Positions 8,300 to 17,290 of a stretch of 64,000 nucleotides of DNA are shown here, piece by piece. This DNA comes from Sulfitobacter sediminilitoris. GTDB taxonomy: Bacteria; Pseudomonadota; Alphaproteobacteria; Rhodobacterales; Rhodobacteraceae. The position numbers and the translations under genes were made by a program. Below the pieces are notes generated by a model that was not told where the DNA came from, searched no databases, and worked only from the letters and a program-made list of their open reading frames with translations. The stretch lies in contig NZ_JAABNT010000006.1 of the NCBI RefSeq assembly GCF_010667575.1, forward strand, positions 179,140-243,139, given 5' to 3'. The stretch's first letter is position 1; every line of letters begins with the position of its first letter.

Positions 8300-9402
8300 G
8301 AGAAGGTCTTTCGAGGATCAAAGGCATCGCGGATACCTTCAAAGATAAAGACAAGCAGCGACAGCATGATGGCAAACGTAAAGAATGCCGTGAACGCGAG
8401 CCACGGGGCTTGCAGGTTCTGCGTGGCCTGCAATGTCAGCTCTCCCAATGAGGGGGCAGAGGACGGCAGGCCAAAGCCAAGATAGTCGAGAATCGCCAGC
8501 GTGGATATCGTGCCGGTGATGATAAACGGCAGCATCGTCAATGTCGCGACCATCGCATTCGGCAGCATATGGCGGAACATGATCGTGCCGTTGGACACCC
8601 CAAGCGCCCGCGCCGCGCGGACATATTCAAGGTTACGCGCCCGGAGAAACTCTGCCCTGACGACCCCGACCAGTGACGTCCAGCTGAACAGCACCAACAG
8701 AAAGACCAGCAACCAAAAACTTCGCCCCAGGATCGCGAACATGATGATGATCACGTAAAGCGATGGTGTAGATGACCATATCTCGATGATCCGCTGAAAA
8801 ATAAGGTCCAGCCACCCGCCAAAGAACCCTTGTACCGCTCCGGCAAAAATACCGATCAAGGATGCGAGCCCAGTCACGATCAGGGTGAAAAGGATCGACA
8901 GGCGGAAACCATGAATGACGCGGGCCATTACGTCCCGTTTGGTGCCATCGGTCCCAAGCCAGTTCTGCTCATTCGGTGGCAGCGGCGCGGCACCCGGCCG
9001 GTCCACAGCCGTGTTGAAGGAATACGGAATGATGGGCCAGATGGACCATCCTTTCTCGATCTGTTCACCCTCGATCATGCCGTCTTGTGCGTCTTCGATG
9101 TATCCTTCGGGATCGTCAAAGCAAAGGTCCAGACCACCCGTCGCGATCAGGCATTTCACCTCAGGGTCGCGGTAGACCGCTTCAGTCTGAAAATCACCGC
9201 CAAACTCTGTCTCGGCATAGAAATTAAAGATCGGCATGTAATAGTCGCCGCGATAGTTCACCAGGATCGGTTTGTCGTTCGCAACAAACTCCGCAAACAG
9301 CGAGACGGTGAAAAGCACCGCGAAAATCCAAAGCGACCAATAGGCGCGCCGGTTTTTCTTGAAGTTGCGCCAGCGGCGTTCATTCAGCGGAGACAGTGCC
9401 AT
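8296..9402 (-). CDS. yejE: Peptide ABC importer permease YejE
   Basis: 368 residues. An N-terminal cytoplasmic/transmembrane segment (NFKKNRRAYWSLWIFAVLFT) and a periplasmic insertion (about 35-135) precede the binding-protein-dependent permease core. The EAA loop is visible as RAARALGVSNGTIMFRHMLP. It forms the inner-membrane channel together with YejB. Its start overlaps the yejB stop by one base and its end overlaps yejF by 4 bp, so the four genes form a single tightly packed operon. Confidence 0.95.
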   Translation of the reverse strand: MALSPLNERRWRNFKKNRRAYWSLWIFAVLFTVSLFAEFVANDKPILVNYRGDYYMPIFNFYAETEFGGDFQTEAVYRDPEVKCLIATGGLDLCFDDPEGYIEDAQDGMIEGEQIEKGWSIWPIIPYSFNTAVDRPGAAPLPPNEQNWLGTDGTKRDVMARVIHGFRLSILFTLIVTGLASLIGIFAGAVQGFFGGWLDLIFQRIIEIWSSTPSLYVIIIMFAILGRSFWLLVFLLVLFSWTSLVGVVRAEFLRARNLEYVRAARALGVSNGTIMFRHMLPNAMVATLTMLPFIITGTISTLAILDYLGFGLPSSAPSLGELTLQATQNLQAPWLAFTAFFTFAIMLSLLVFIFEGIRDAFDPRKTFS

Positions 9403-10490
9403 CAGCCTTCCCTCCGCTCAAAGTCGATGCGCGGATCGACCAAAACGTACATCAGGTCTGACAGGATACCGACCAACAGACCGATAAGGCCAAAGATAAA
9501 GAGGGTGCCAAAGACGATTGGATAGTCCCGCGCGACCGCTGCCTCAAACCCCAGACGCCCGAGGCCATCCAGGCTGAAGATTGTCTCAATAATCAGCGAC
9601 CCGCCAAAGAAGACCCCGATAAACACCGCCGGGAAACCCGCGATCACGATCAACATCGCGTTGCGGAAGACATGACCATAAAGCACCTTGCGCTCTGACA
9701 GGCCCTTGGCCCGCGCTGTCATCACGTAGTGTTTCTTGATCTCATCCAGAAAGCTGTTCTTGGTCAGCAGTGTTAACGTCGCGAAGGCACTGATTGTCGA
9801 GGCAAGCACCGGCAGGGTGATATGCCAGAAATAATCTGCCACTTTGCCAAGCAATGACAACTGCTCAAAGTTGTCAGAGGTCAGCCCCCTAAGCGGGAAA
9901 ATCTGCCAGTAAGACCCGCCCGCGAACAGGACCAGCAGCATAATCGCGAACAAAAACCCGGGTATCGCATATGCGATGATTATCATGCCAGAGGTCCAGG
10001 TATCGAACCCGCTGCCGTCCTTGATCGCCTTGCGGATGCCCAAGGGGATCGACACCAGATAGGCAATCAATGTTGACCACAAGCCAAGCGTGATCGACAC
10101 AGGCAGCTTTTCCTTCACAAGATCAATCACACCGATCGACCTGAAATAGCTCTCTCCAAAGTCGAGGCGCATGTAGTTCCACATCATATTGAAGAACCGT
10201 TCAACAGGTGGTTTGTCAAAGCCGAACTCGCGTTCAAGCTCTGCGATGAATTCCGGAGGCAACCCCCGTGCACCTACGTAATTCTCGTTTCCGCCCGAAA
10301 TCTCGGTATCGCCCGCGTCATTTCCGGCGCCGGTGAACCCGCCAAAGACATCGCCTCCGCCCTGCGCCCGCGCGATAGCCTGCTCAACCGGGCCACCGGG
10401 GACAAATTGCACCAGCGCAAAGTTGATCAGCATGATCCCGAACAACGTCGGAATGATCAGCAAAAGCCGTCTTAGAATGTAGGCGCCCAT
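9402..10490 (-). CDS. yejB: Peptide ABC importer permease YejB
   Basis: 362 residues. It starts with the typical DppB/OppB-like helix ([20 protein letters not shown]) and the FVPGGPVEQ motif. A family-specific hydrophilic insertion follows at about 45-75. The core contains the EAA loop ([20 protein letters not shown]) and ends [12 protein letters not shown]. Together with YejE it forms the translocation path. It begins 9 bp after the solute-binding protein gene and is probably co-transcribed with it. Confidence 0.95.
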   Translation of the reverse strand: MGAYILRRLLLIIPTLFGIMLINFALVQFVPGGPVEQAIARAQGGGDVFGGFTGAGNDAGDTEISGGNENYVGARGLPPEFIAELEREFGFDKPPVERFFNMMWNYMRLDFGESYFRSIGVIDLVKEKLPVSITLGLWSTLIAYLVSIPLGIRKAIKDGSGFDTWTSGMIIIAYAIPGFLFAIMLLVLFAGGSYWQIFPLRGLTSDNFEQLSLLGKVADYFWHITLPVLASTISAFATLTLLTKNSFLDEIKKHYVMTARAKGLSERKVLYGHVFRNAMLIVIAGFPAVFIGVFFGGSLIIETIFSLDGLGRLGFEAAVARDYPIVFGTLFIFGLIGLLVGILSDLMYVLVDPRIDFERREG

Positions 10491-10499
10491 GGGTCGCGC

Positions 10500-12428
10500 T
10501 TACCTCAGTGCACCAGCGGCGCGCAAGGCCTGGGCCTTGTCTTGGTTGTACCACCAGAAGTCCAGGTAGCCCAACCCGTAGGACGGGATGACGTCCGGGT
10601 GCTCGTACTGGTCATAATAGGCAACCCAATGCGCGTCGTTGTACCAAACGGGGATCATGAACAGCTCATGGCGCAAGGCCCGGTCCAGTGCGATCAGCGT
10701 GACATCGGTGTCTTCTTTGGTTGTCGCACGCTGAGAGGCTTCAATGATCTCATCAACCAGCGGGCTGGCCAGTCCAGCAGGGTTAAAGACGGAGTATTCC
10801 GAAGCCTCGGACCCGTAAACCTGCTGCAACCCACCTCCGGTGCTCAGGAACGGAATGTAGGAGTCGAACACCAGATCATAATCCCGATCCCGCTCGCGCG
10901 CCGTGTACTGAGAGGCATCGACCTTCTCCAGCACCGCTTCGATGCCCATCCCCTGAAGGTTCGACATGAAGTTTTCGATCACTGCCGACAACGTTGCGGA
11001 CCCGGCGGAGTTCAGCAGAAACGTCAGGCGCAGAGGCTGCCCTGCCGCGTTCCGCCGCTTGCCATCGTCCCCGACTGCCCATCCGGCCTCATCCAGCAAG
11101 GACATCGCCTTGCGCAAATTACGCCGGTCCAGCAGCCGTGACGCGCTTGACGTGTGCGGGATCCGCGCCTCTTCGGTCAGCATGTCCGGTGGCACCAGAT
11201 CACCCAAAGACTGCAGGAAGGCCAACTCCGCCCCTTGAGGCGTGCCGGTGGCCATCAAGGGTGTGTCCTGATTGAACGACGCACGCGGCTTGAAAAGCCC
11301 ATACTGAAGAGATTCATTTGTCCATTCGAAATTGAATCCCAACGAGACCGCTTCGCGCACTCTCTTGTCCTTGAGAACTTCGCGACCAAGGTTGAAAATG
11401 ATCCCGTTCGGCGTCGGAGGGGCGCCATCAGGCAATTCTTTCTTTACGATGTGGCCGTTCTGAACTTTTGGAAAATCATAGGCCTTTGCCCACTGACGCG
11501 AATTGCCTTCGTTACGGAATGTATATTCGCCCGCCTTGAAGGCCTCGAAGGCGGAATTCTCGTCACCAAAATACTCGATACGGATGCGATCAAAGTTGTT
11601 CCGCCCCTTGTTGAAGGGCAGATCAGCCCCCCAATAATCAGGGTTCCGTTTGTAGGTGATGCGGCGGTTCACATCGATTTCTTCAATCATGTAGGCACCG
11701 GAGCCGGGGGACGTCTCAAGTCTGCTTTCATCAAGCCGTGCACCGGTCTCTTCGTACCACTTCTTGGACCAGACAGACATGCCCCCCACCACCTCGATCA
11801 GGCTGCGCCGCGATATCCCGGGGGTAAAGGAGTACTTGATCGTATGATCGTCGATGACTTCAATGTCCTGAATTCGCTTGCTGACCGCATCGGCGTAAGA
11901 GCGCAGCCCCTGCTCAAGTATCAATTGCTGGCTGAAAGCCACGTCATGTGCAGTGACGGGTGTCCCGTCCGAGAACCGCGCTTCAGGACGCATGTAAAAG
12001 ATCACCCAGTTCTTATCGACGTCGTATTCAAGGCTCTCGCACAAAAGGCAGTAGTATTCGGCATAAACGTCAGCAGGAGTCGCCACGTTGACGCCCTCAC
12101 CCAACAAACTCTCGTACATCACGGTCGACAGTGCGCCCCCCCTGCCCTTGCGGCTGTAGGGATTCATGGAATCGAATGTGCCCAACGTGGCGATCGAAAT
12201 TTCTCCACCCTTGGGGGCATCGGGATTTACGTAATCAAAATGCGTGTAGTCAGGACCATATTTCAGATCACCGAAAAAAGAGTAGCCATGGCTCTTGACC
12301 GTTTCCTCCTGCGCCCGCGTGCCGCTTGCGGCGATCAGAGCGAATCCAAACACCAGAAACGCCATCCAGTTTCTCCAGTTTCTCTCGTGGGTGAGGTCGC
12401 TTGCAGCACGTGTCGTGGCTTTTGTCAT
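10500..12428 (-). CDS. yejA: Extracellular peptide-binding protein YejA
   Basis: About 642 residues of an SBP_bac_5-type periplasmic binding protein. A twin-arginine-free signal peptide (WMAFLVFGFALIAASGTRAQ) ends in ASGTRA-Q. The mature part has family hallmarks such as YGPDYTHFDYVNPDAPKGGE and FDSMNPYSRKGRGG, and later NPDYWGADLPFNKGRNNFD. It captures oligopeptides for YejBEF. Three in-frame ATGs lie close together (12446, 12437, 12428); the last is best spaced from the AAAGG. A long antisense frame across this gene is a codon-bias shadow. Confidence 0.94.
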   Translation of the reverse strand: MTKATTRAASDLTHERNWRNWMAFLVFGFALIAASGTRAQEETVKSHGYSFFGDLKYGPDYTHFDYVNPDAPKGGEISIATLGTFDSMNPYSRKGRGGALSTVMYESLLGEGVNVATPADVYAEYYCLLCESLEYDVDKNWVIFYMRPEARFSDGTPVTAHDVAFSQQLILEQGLRSYADAVSKRIQDIEVIDDHTIKYSFTPGISRRSLIEVVGGMSVWSKKWYEETGARLDESRLETSPGSGAYMIEEIDVNRRITYKRNPDYWGADLPFNKGRNNFDRIRIEYFGDENSAFEAFKAGEYTFRNEGNSRQWAKAYDFPKVQNGHIVKKELPDGAPPTPNGIIFNLGREVLKDKRVREAVSLGFNFEWTNESLQYGLFKPRASFNQDTPLMATGTPQGAELAFLQSLGDLVPPDMLTEEARIPHTSSASRLLDRRNLRKAMSLLDEAGWAVGDDGKRRNAAGQPLRLTFLLNSAGSATLSAVIENFMSNLQGMGIEAVLEKVDASQYTARERDRDYDLVFDSYIPFLSTGGGLQQVYGSEASEYSVFNPAGLASPLVDEIIEASQRATTKEDTDVTLIALDRALRHELFMIPVWYNDAHWVAYYDQYEHPDVIPSYGLGYLDFWWYNQDKAQALRAAGALR

Positions 12429-12535
12429 CTGGCACATCCTTTGCATCGCAAATCAGCTTGTCGGTTCATGTAAGCTAAAGGCCGGGCCTGCCAAGATACA
12501 AGTTGCGAATATGTTATCTAGTGAAACAACCCAAC

Positions 12536-12570
12536 GAAAAAGGCCGCCCCAACAAGGGCGGCCCAAAAAC
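12536..12570 (-). terminator. Intrinsic terminator of the cytochrome c gene
   Basis: GGCCGCCC (12542-12549) and GGGCGGCC (12556-12563) form an 8-bp perfect stem with a short loop. On the reverse strand it is followed by TTTTT. It lies 15-50 bp past the cytochrome c stop and also insulates yejA. Confidence 0.85.
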
Positions 12571-12584
12571 TGTTCTTATCAAGG

Positions 12585-13085
12585 TTATTCCGCTAGAGAA
12601 GCGAGATAGGCAATCACGTTCGCCTTGTCATCGGCCTTCTTCAGGCCGGCAAAGCCCATTGACGTGCCGGGCGCCCAACCTTTGGGGTTCAGCAGAAATC
12701 CGTACAAATTCTCTGCCGTCCAATCGCCATCGATACCCGCCAGCGCGCCCGAATAGCCAAAACCATCAACAGCCGCGATATTGCGGCCAACAACGCCATT
12801 GAGGTGCGGACCGACACCGTCCGTGCCGTCAACCTTGTGGCAGGCGCTGCACTTGCGGAACACTGCTTCGCCCTTGCCCACATCTGCCGAAGCAACCAGT
12901 GCCACGACATCGATTTCTTCAGCGGGCTCTTCAACTTCTGCACCGGCGACTTCGATCACGTAAGACGCCTCACCATGTGTTTCAGCGTGATAAATCTCTT
13001 CTGCGCCCCACTTGCCCAGCAGGAGGATGAGCCAAGCGCCAAACAGGCCGGCAGCGACTTTGGTGATGAACATTGTGTCGAACAT
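12585..13085 (-). CDS. Membrane-anchored class I cytochrome c (CycM/cytochrome c552-like)
   Basis: 166 residues. An uncleaved N-terminal anchor (FITKVAAGLFGAWLILLLGK) is followed by an acidic, alanine-rich linker and a mono-haem domain. The haem site is CSACH at about 79-83, and the likely axial Met lies in PGTSMGFAGL. Family features GVGPHLNGVVGR and KANVIAYLASL are present. This type shuttles electrons between the bc1 complex and terminal oxidases in Rhodobacteraceae. It has its own terminator and is divergent from the prephenate dehydratase gene. Confidence 0.92.
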   Translation of the reverse strand: MFDTMFITKVAAGLFGAWLILLLGKWGAEEIYHAETHGEASYVIEVAGAEVEEPAEEIDVVALVASADVGKGEAVFRKCSACHKVDGTDGVGPHLNGVVGRNIAAVDGFGYSGALAGIDGDWTAENLYGFLLNPKGWAPGTSMGFAGLKKADDKANVIAYLASLAE

Positions 13086-13213
13086 GTTTAGGTCCGTCTT
13101 TCGTCAATTGAGGCTTTTTCAAGCGGGTATCTATTGCTTTCCCTCTCGCCAAGCAAGGTGTAGTTACCGCGACCAAACGCCCAATAGGGACATTATTACC
13201 AAGGATTGCATCC

Positions 13214-14056
13214 ATGTCCGACAAAACCACGCCTCGCATTGCTTTTCAGGGGGCATTGGGCGCGTACAGCCACGAGGCTTGCCTGCAGGCACGGCCCGAT
13301 ATGATTCCCGTCCCCTGCACGACGTTCGAAGGGGTGATCCGCGCCGTGAAGGACGGTCGCGCTGATTTGGCAATGCTACCGGTCGAAAACACCACCTATG
13401 GCCGCGTTGCTGACATTCACCGCCTGTTGCCCGAAAGCGGATTGCACATCATCGCCGAGGCTTTCGTGCGCGTGCGCATCGCATTGATGGCCCGCCCCGG
13501 CGTGAAACTGTCTGACGTTAAACACGTGCGTGCCCATATGGTCCTTTTGCCACAGGCGCGCAGTTTTCTGGACGCGCACGGCATCACCTTTGAGGCCGCC
13601 GCTGACAGCGCTGGTGCCGCCGAGGAACTGGCGCTCGCCGATGGCTCAACCGAGGGCGTGCTGGCCAGCGAAGTCGCGGCAGACATTCACGGCCTCAAAG
13701 TGCTTGCCCGCGATGTTGAGGATCTGGATCACAACACCACCCGGTTTCTGCTGATGTCACCCGATCTCGATATGTCCCGTCGTGCCGAAAAGATGCTGAC
13801 CACTTTCGTTTTTGAAGTCCGGAACATCCCCGCCGCGCTGTACAAGGCGATGGGCGGTTTTGCCACGAATGGTGTGAACATGACCAAGCTGGAAAGCTAT
13901 ATGGTCGGGGGTTCCTTCACGGCAACGCAGTTCTATTCAGACATCGAAGGCCATCCGGATGATCCGCCCGTTCAGCGCGCACTGGAAGAATTGCGGTACT
14001 TCACAAACGAATTGGACATTCTGGGCGTTTATCCGGCGCATCCCGGCCGGGGGTAA
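13214..14056 (+). CDS. pheA: Prephenate dehydratase
   Basis: 280 residues. The enzyme converts prephenate to phenylpyruvate in phenylalanine synthesis. The catalytic domain starts RIAFQGALGAYSHEAC and has the NTTRFLLM motif carrying the conserved Thr-Arg-Phe. A C-terminal ACT domain (TFVFEVRNIPAALYKAMGGF) gives feedback control by phenylalanine. The usual ESRP motif of the ACT domain reads LESYMVGG here, as in other alphaproteobacterial forms. There is no fused chorismate mutase. The start has AAGGA upstream. Confidence 0.95.
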   Translation: MSDKTTPRIAFQGALGAYSHEACLQARPDMIPVPCTTFEGVIRAVKDGRADLAMLPVENTTYGRVADIHRLLPESGLHIIAEAFVRVRIALMARPGVKLSDVKHVRAHMVLLPQARSFLDAHGITFEAAADSAGAAEELALADGSTEGVLASEVAADIHGLKVLARDVEDLDHNTTRFLLMSPDLDMSRRAEKMLTTFVFEVRNIPAALYKAMGGFATNGVNMTKLESYMVGGSFTATQFYSDIEGHPDDPPVQRALEELRYFTNELDILGVYPAHPGRG

Positions 14057-14249
14057 GGCCTCCCACTTTCCTTTTCCATTGAGGTTCAGGCAAAGTCAGC
14101 CAGTTTTGGGCGGTTTGTCGCTCTAAGCTTGAGCTTATGCGCCGTCTCGTAAGCTTTGGATCAATGGTACGATACGCCTTCGCAGTCCAGTTCTGCAGGG
14201 AGCGACAACACAGTTTGCCGCCGCCCCCCGCAATGAAAAGGACATTGAT

Positions 14250-14504
14250 ATGCGTAAACTTGCTTTGATCACACTTCTCGCGCTGGCGACGCCTGCATTT
14301 GCAGAAGACCTGAACATGGACACCATGCTTGGCACCACCATGGAAGAAGTCCAATCCAAACTGACTGAGATGGGCTACGAAGTCCGCAAGGCCGAAATGG
14401 AAGACGGCAAAATCGAGGTCTATTTTGTCAAGGATGGCAAAATGGGCGAAGTCTATGTCAGTCCCGCAACTGGCAAGATCACCAAACTCGACCTGAAGAG
14501 CTGA
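14250..14504 (+). CDS. Small periplasmic PepSY-domain protein
   Basis: 84 residues. A signal peptide (MRKLALITLLALATPAFA) is followed by a single PepSY-like repeat (VQSKLTEMGYEVRKAEMEDG, then VSPATGKITKLDLKS). Such proteins are periplasmic and often sit beside b-type cytochromes. It is the first gene of a three-gene set: the cytochrome b reading starts 3 bp after its stop, and the membrane HTH regulator overlaps the cytochrome b gene. Its role is probably redox-related, inferred from context only. Confidence 0.85.
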   Translation: MRKLALITLLALATPAFAEDLNMDTMLGTTMEEVQSKLTEMGYEVRKAEMEDGKIEVYFVKDGKMGEVYVSPATGKITKLDLKS

Positions 14505-14506
14505 TC

Positions 14507-15082
14507 ATGTCAGTCACATCTGATGCACAGGGCGGGCGCAACAGCGCCCGCGAGGTGCAGGTCTGGGACCCGTTGGTCCGAATGATCCACTGATCACTTG
14601 CACTGATGATCCTGCTGAACGGCGCTGTCACAGACCCGGAAGGAGACCTACACGAATGGATTGGCTACGTCGCCTTGGGTCTGGTGATCATTCGTCTTGT
14701 CTGGGCAAACATAGGGCCGGCGCAGGCGCGATTTTCTGCATTCCCACCCAGTCCGGCGCGGGCCATGCGCTACGCAAGATCCGTGGTTCGCGGTGACAGG
14801 ACCGTTCATCTCTCACACAATCCGTTAGGGGCGCTGATGGTCTATAATCTGTGGCTGACAATCATCGCCCTTGGTGTGACGGGATACATGATGACCACGC
14901 TGCGCTTTTTTGGCATCGACTGGGTCGAAGAGCTGCACGAGGTGGTTTTCAATTGGCTGTTGCTGTCCGTTGCGCTGCATATTGCCGGTGTCGGCTTTGA
15001 TACGTGGCGGTCTGGTGTCAATCTGGTCCGCGCCATGGTAAGTGGACGCAAGCGCATACCTCAAGGATCGAAGGTGGAATGA
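14507..15082 (+). pseudogene. Cytochrome b561-type membrane protein gene with in-frame TGA
   Basis: The frame from the ATG at 14507 reads EVQVWDPLVRMIH, then TGA at 14591-14593, then SLALMILLNGAVTDPEGDLH with no frame change to 15082. In the family the residue after this His is Trp (HW), so TGG has become TGA. The rest looks intact: four hydrophobic helices and a second His pair region (ELHEVVFNWLLLSVALHIAG). Reinitiation at the ATG at 14606 would give 158 residues but lose the first haem-ligand His. It could be a real nonsense mutation, a sequence error or readthrough. Confidence 0.8.
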
Positions 15083-15627
15083 AACGACCCAGAAGGCTTG
15101 CAAAGACGAAAGAACGCCGCGCGACCGTGCTTGCCGGGATCATTCTTTTGCAGGCCATTTGCGCATTATTCTTCGTAGGTGACGTCCTCGCCGACATCAC
15201 AGCGGTTGCCCAGATTGCTGACGTACATCTGGGATTAGAGGCCTTGGCCGCAGTATCGCTGATTGCAGGTATTCTGTTTCTGATGAATGAGTTGCGCAGA
15301 CTGCTGATCCGCATGGGGGATATGGACACAGGGTTGCGGGCTGCGCAGGGACAGATGGCCGACGTCATGCAAGACTTCTTTGACGGCTGGAACCTGACCG
15401 AGGCAGAGCGCGACGTCGCCATCATGATCCTGAAAGGGCTCGACAATGAAACCATTGCTCAAGTCAGACATACCGCCCCCGGCACTGTCCGCGCGCAGGC
15501 GACCCGCGTTTATGCCAAGTCAGGCAGTGACGGACGTGCGCAGTTCATCAGTCTTTTCATGGAAGAGCTGATGTCAGACGACTTTGCACATAATGATGCG
15601 ATAAATCCGAACCGACACGCAGGATAG
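15079..15627 (+). CDS. Membrane-anchored LuxR-type helix-turn-helix regulator
   Basis: 182 residues. Two N-terminal transmembrane helices (TVLAGIILLQAICALFFVGD; AALAAVSLIAGILF region) are followed by a coiled linker and a C-terminal LuxR/GerE-like HTH: LTEAERDVAIMILKGLDNET, then HTAPGTVRAQATRVYAKSG. The start overlaps the cytochrome b stop (ATGA), so it is translationally coupled to that gene. A membrane-tethered HTH beside PepSY and cytochrome b suggests a regulator that responds to membrane redox state. This is inference; targets are unknown. Confidence 0.8.
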   Translation: MKRPRRLAKTKERRATVLAGIILLQAICALFFVGDVLADITAVAQIADVHLGLEALAAVSLIAGILFLMNELRRLLIRMGDMDTGLRAAQGQMADVMQDFFDGWNLTEAERDVAIMILKGLDNETIAQVRHTAPGTVRAQATRVYAKSGSDGRAQFISLFMEELMSDDFAHNDAINPNRHAG

Positions 15628-15667
15628 ATATCAGCCTATTTGTTACAGCAGCGGAACTAACGGAAAC

Positions 15668-16135
15668 TCACGCCTGCCGGGCGTAGCGTTCTTCCATGAC
15701 CTTGGCGTGCTCTGCCACACGCAGCTTGAATTTCTTGGTCAGTGAATTCTTTGCCAATTTGAGCGACTGCACCAATAGACGCGCCGACAGGTTCAGCGGC
15801 TTGACCTCCAACTCAACCCTGATCCGCGTGCGGTTGCGCGACAGGGCAATCAATTCAAAACTTGTTCTGCTCACCATCCCCGGAGAGGTGCTTTCAAGGA
15901 CAATCTCATGCGGACGGTCAAAAGTGACCATCTCAAGGTCAATCTTGCGTGGTTTGCCGCGCAATTCAAAGGCCGCGCGCCAGGTCATGCCAACGCCAGG
16001 TACTGTCATCCTGTCAGTTCGCTGCACGTCGGCCCCTCGCCGCATAGCAGAGCGCTCGAAAGACTCGAAGTCACAAAACATCTCAAACACCTCATCGATC
16101 GGTGCTTCGATGTCCTCATTGGTCGAGAATTTCAT
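15668..16135 (-). CDS. SRPBCC (START-like) family protein
   Basis: 155 residues with the polyketide-cyclase/START-like fold pattern: MKFSTNEDIEAPIDEVFEMF at the start, a central TWRAAFELRGKPRKI strand pair and a C-terminal long helix (LLVQSLKLAKNSLTKKFKLR). Families with this fold bind hydrophobic ligands. No catalytic residues can be assigned. It is a single-gene unit convergent with the HTH regulator. Confidence 0.8.
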   Translation of the reverse strand: MKFSTNEDIEAPIDEVFEMFCDFESFERSAMRRGADVQRTDRMTVPGVGMTWRAAFELRGKPRKIDLEMVTFDRPHEIVLESTSPGMVSRTSFELIALSRNRTRIRVELEVKPLNLSARLLVQSLKLAKNSLTKKFKLRVAEHAKVMEERYARQA

Positions 16136-16198
16136 ACCACGGCCCTGCGTAACGTCGACAACTTATACTCGTTAACCTTTTGTTAACCAATACTTGCG

Positions 16199-17167
16199 TC
16201 ATTCCAACGTGTCCGCAAGCCAGTTTACTAGTAGAAAGTGTGCGATAGCCCCTTTACGTGCCGGCAAAATATTCGGGTGATTTCCAGCAAAGACCTCCAT
16301 CATTTCTTCCCGGCTGACCCAGAGCGCATCTTCGATTTCTATTGGATCAATATTGATCTGCGTGCTTGTAGCCTCGCCCTGACATCCAAACATCAAAGAG
16401 GCCGGGAAAGGCCAGGGTTGACTGGAAAGATAGTTAACGGCCCCGACGTGCACGCCTGCCTCCTCAAACACCTCGCGCCGCACCGCGGCTTCAAGTGTCT
16501 CGCCGGGTTCGATGAACCCAGCCAGCAATGAATACATGCCTTGCGGCCAGCCGGGCGACCGGCCCATCAGTACAGAATTGCCGTGCGTGATCAGCATGAT
16601 CACAACCGGATCGGTCCGTGGGAAATGGCCCGCGTTGCAGGCCGGACACTTACGCTGCCATCCGGCTTGCCAGATCTCGGTCTTCACCCCGCAACACGCA
16701 CAAAAACCATGGGTCTGATGCCATCCCAGGATCGCCTTGCCGGTTGCCGCCAATTCCGCATCGCGCGCATCCAGCCAAGTCATCACGCGGCGTAACTCTG
16801 CGAACACCATGTCTTCGGACAGTTTGGGATGCTGCTGCTCAGTTGGATCCAGAAAACCACCAAGGCTTGCCTCATCGACGTTCTCCGGCACCCATGCTGA
16901 AATATCGACGGCGAACCGCGCAGCCCCATCCTCACGGCCCAACAGGATCGGGTCCTCGATCGCCTCTGCAAGAACGGGATGATCCATCGGCAGACGTACC
17001 AGCGACGCGGGGCGCGCCCGGTTGATCAGGGGTTTGCCGCGCCAGAATACCACGGCAAGGGTGTCCGCCGCATCCCGCGCAAATCTCACCACGGCCGGGT
17101 TGTCCCGGATCTCTCCTGCCCGGTCCAGCCCTGAGCCGCCGAATGTCACCTTCTCCGCATGCCGCAT
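16199..17167 (-). CDS. nudC: NADH pyrophosphatase (NUDIX)
   Basis: 322 residues. An N-terminal NUDIX-like domain precedes a four-cysteine zinc ribbon (CACCGVKTE and KCPACNAGHFPR). The catalytic Nudix box follows: GFIEPGETLEAAVRREVFEE, with AGV after it. NudC hydrolyses NAD(H) to NMN(H) and AMP and can remove NAD caps from RNA. The SQPWPFPASLM motif typical of NudC, which separates it from other Nudix enzymes, is present. It stands alone. Confidence 0.94.
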   Translation of the reverse strand: MRHAEKVTFGGSGLDRAGEIRDNPAVVRFARDAADTLAVVFWRGKPLINRARPASLVRLPMDHPVLAEAIEDPILLGREDGAARFAVDISAWVPENVDEASLGGFLDPTEQQHPKLSEDMVFAELRRVMTWLDARDAELAATGKAILGWHQTHGFCACCGVKTEIWQAGWQRKCPACNAGHFPRTDPVVIMLITHGNSVLMGRSPGWPQGMYSLLAGFIEPGETLEAAVRREVFEEAGVHVGAVNYLSSQPWPFPASLMFGCQGEATSTQINIDPIEIEDALWVSREEMMEVFAGNHPNILPARKGAIAHFLLVNWLADTLE

Positions 17168-17290
17168 GAGCTGTCCTTTGCCTTAGTCGCGCGTCAAACG
17201 CCTTTGTGTGCCATCTGCACCTCACGCACAATCCCGTCAAAGCAACCGTCTTGATAATCCAGAGTTGATATGCAGGAATGAAAACACTCA

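Noticed and set aside
11154..12473. Forward open frame of 439 codons
   Set aside because: It lies wholly antisense to yejA, which has full family motifs. It is a high-GC codon-bias shadow.
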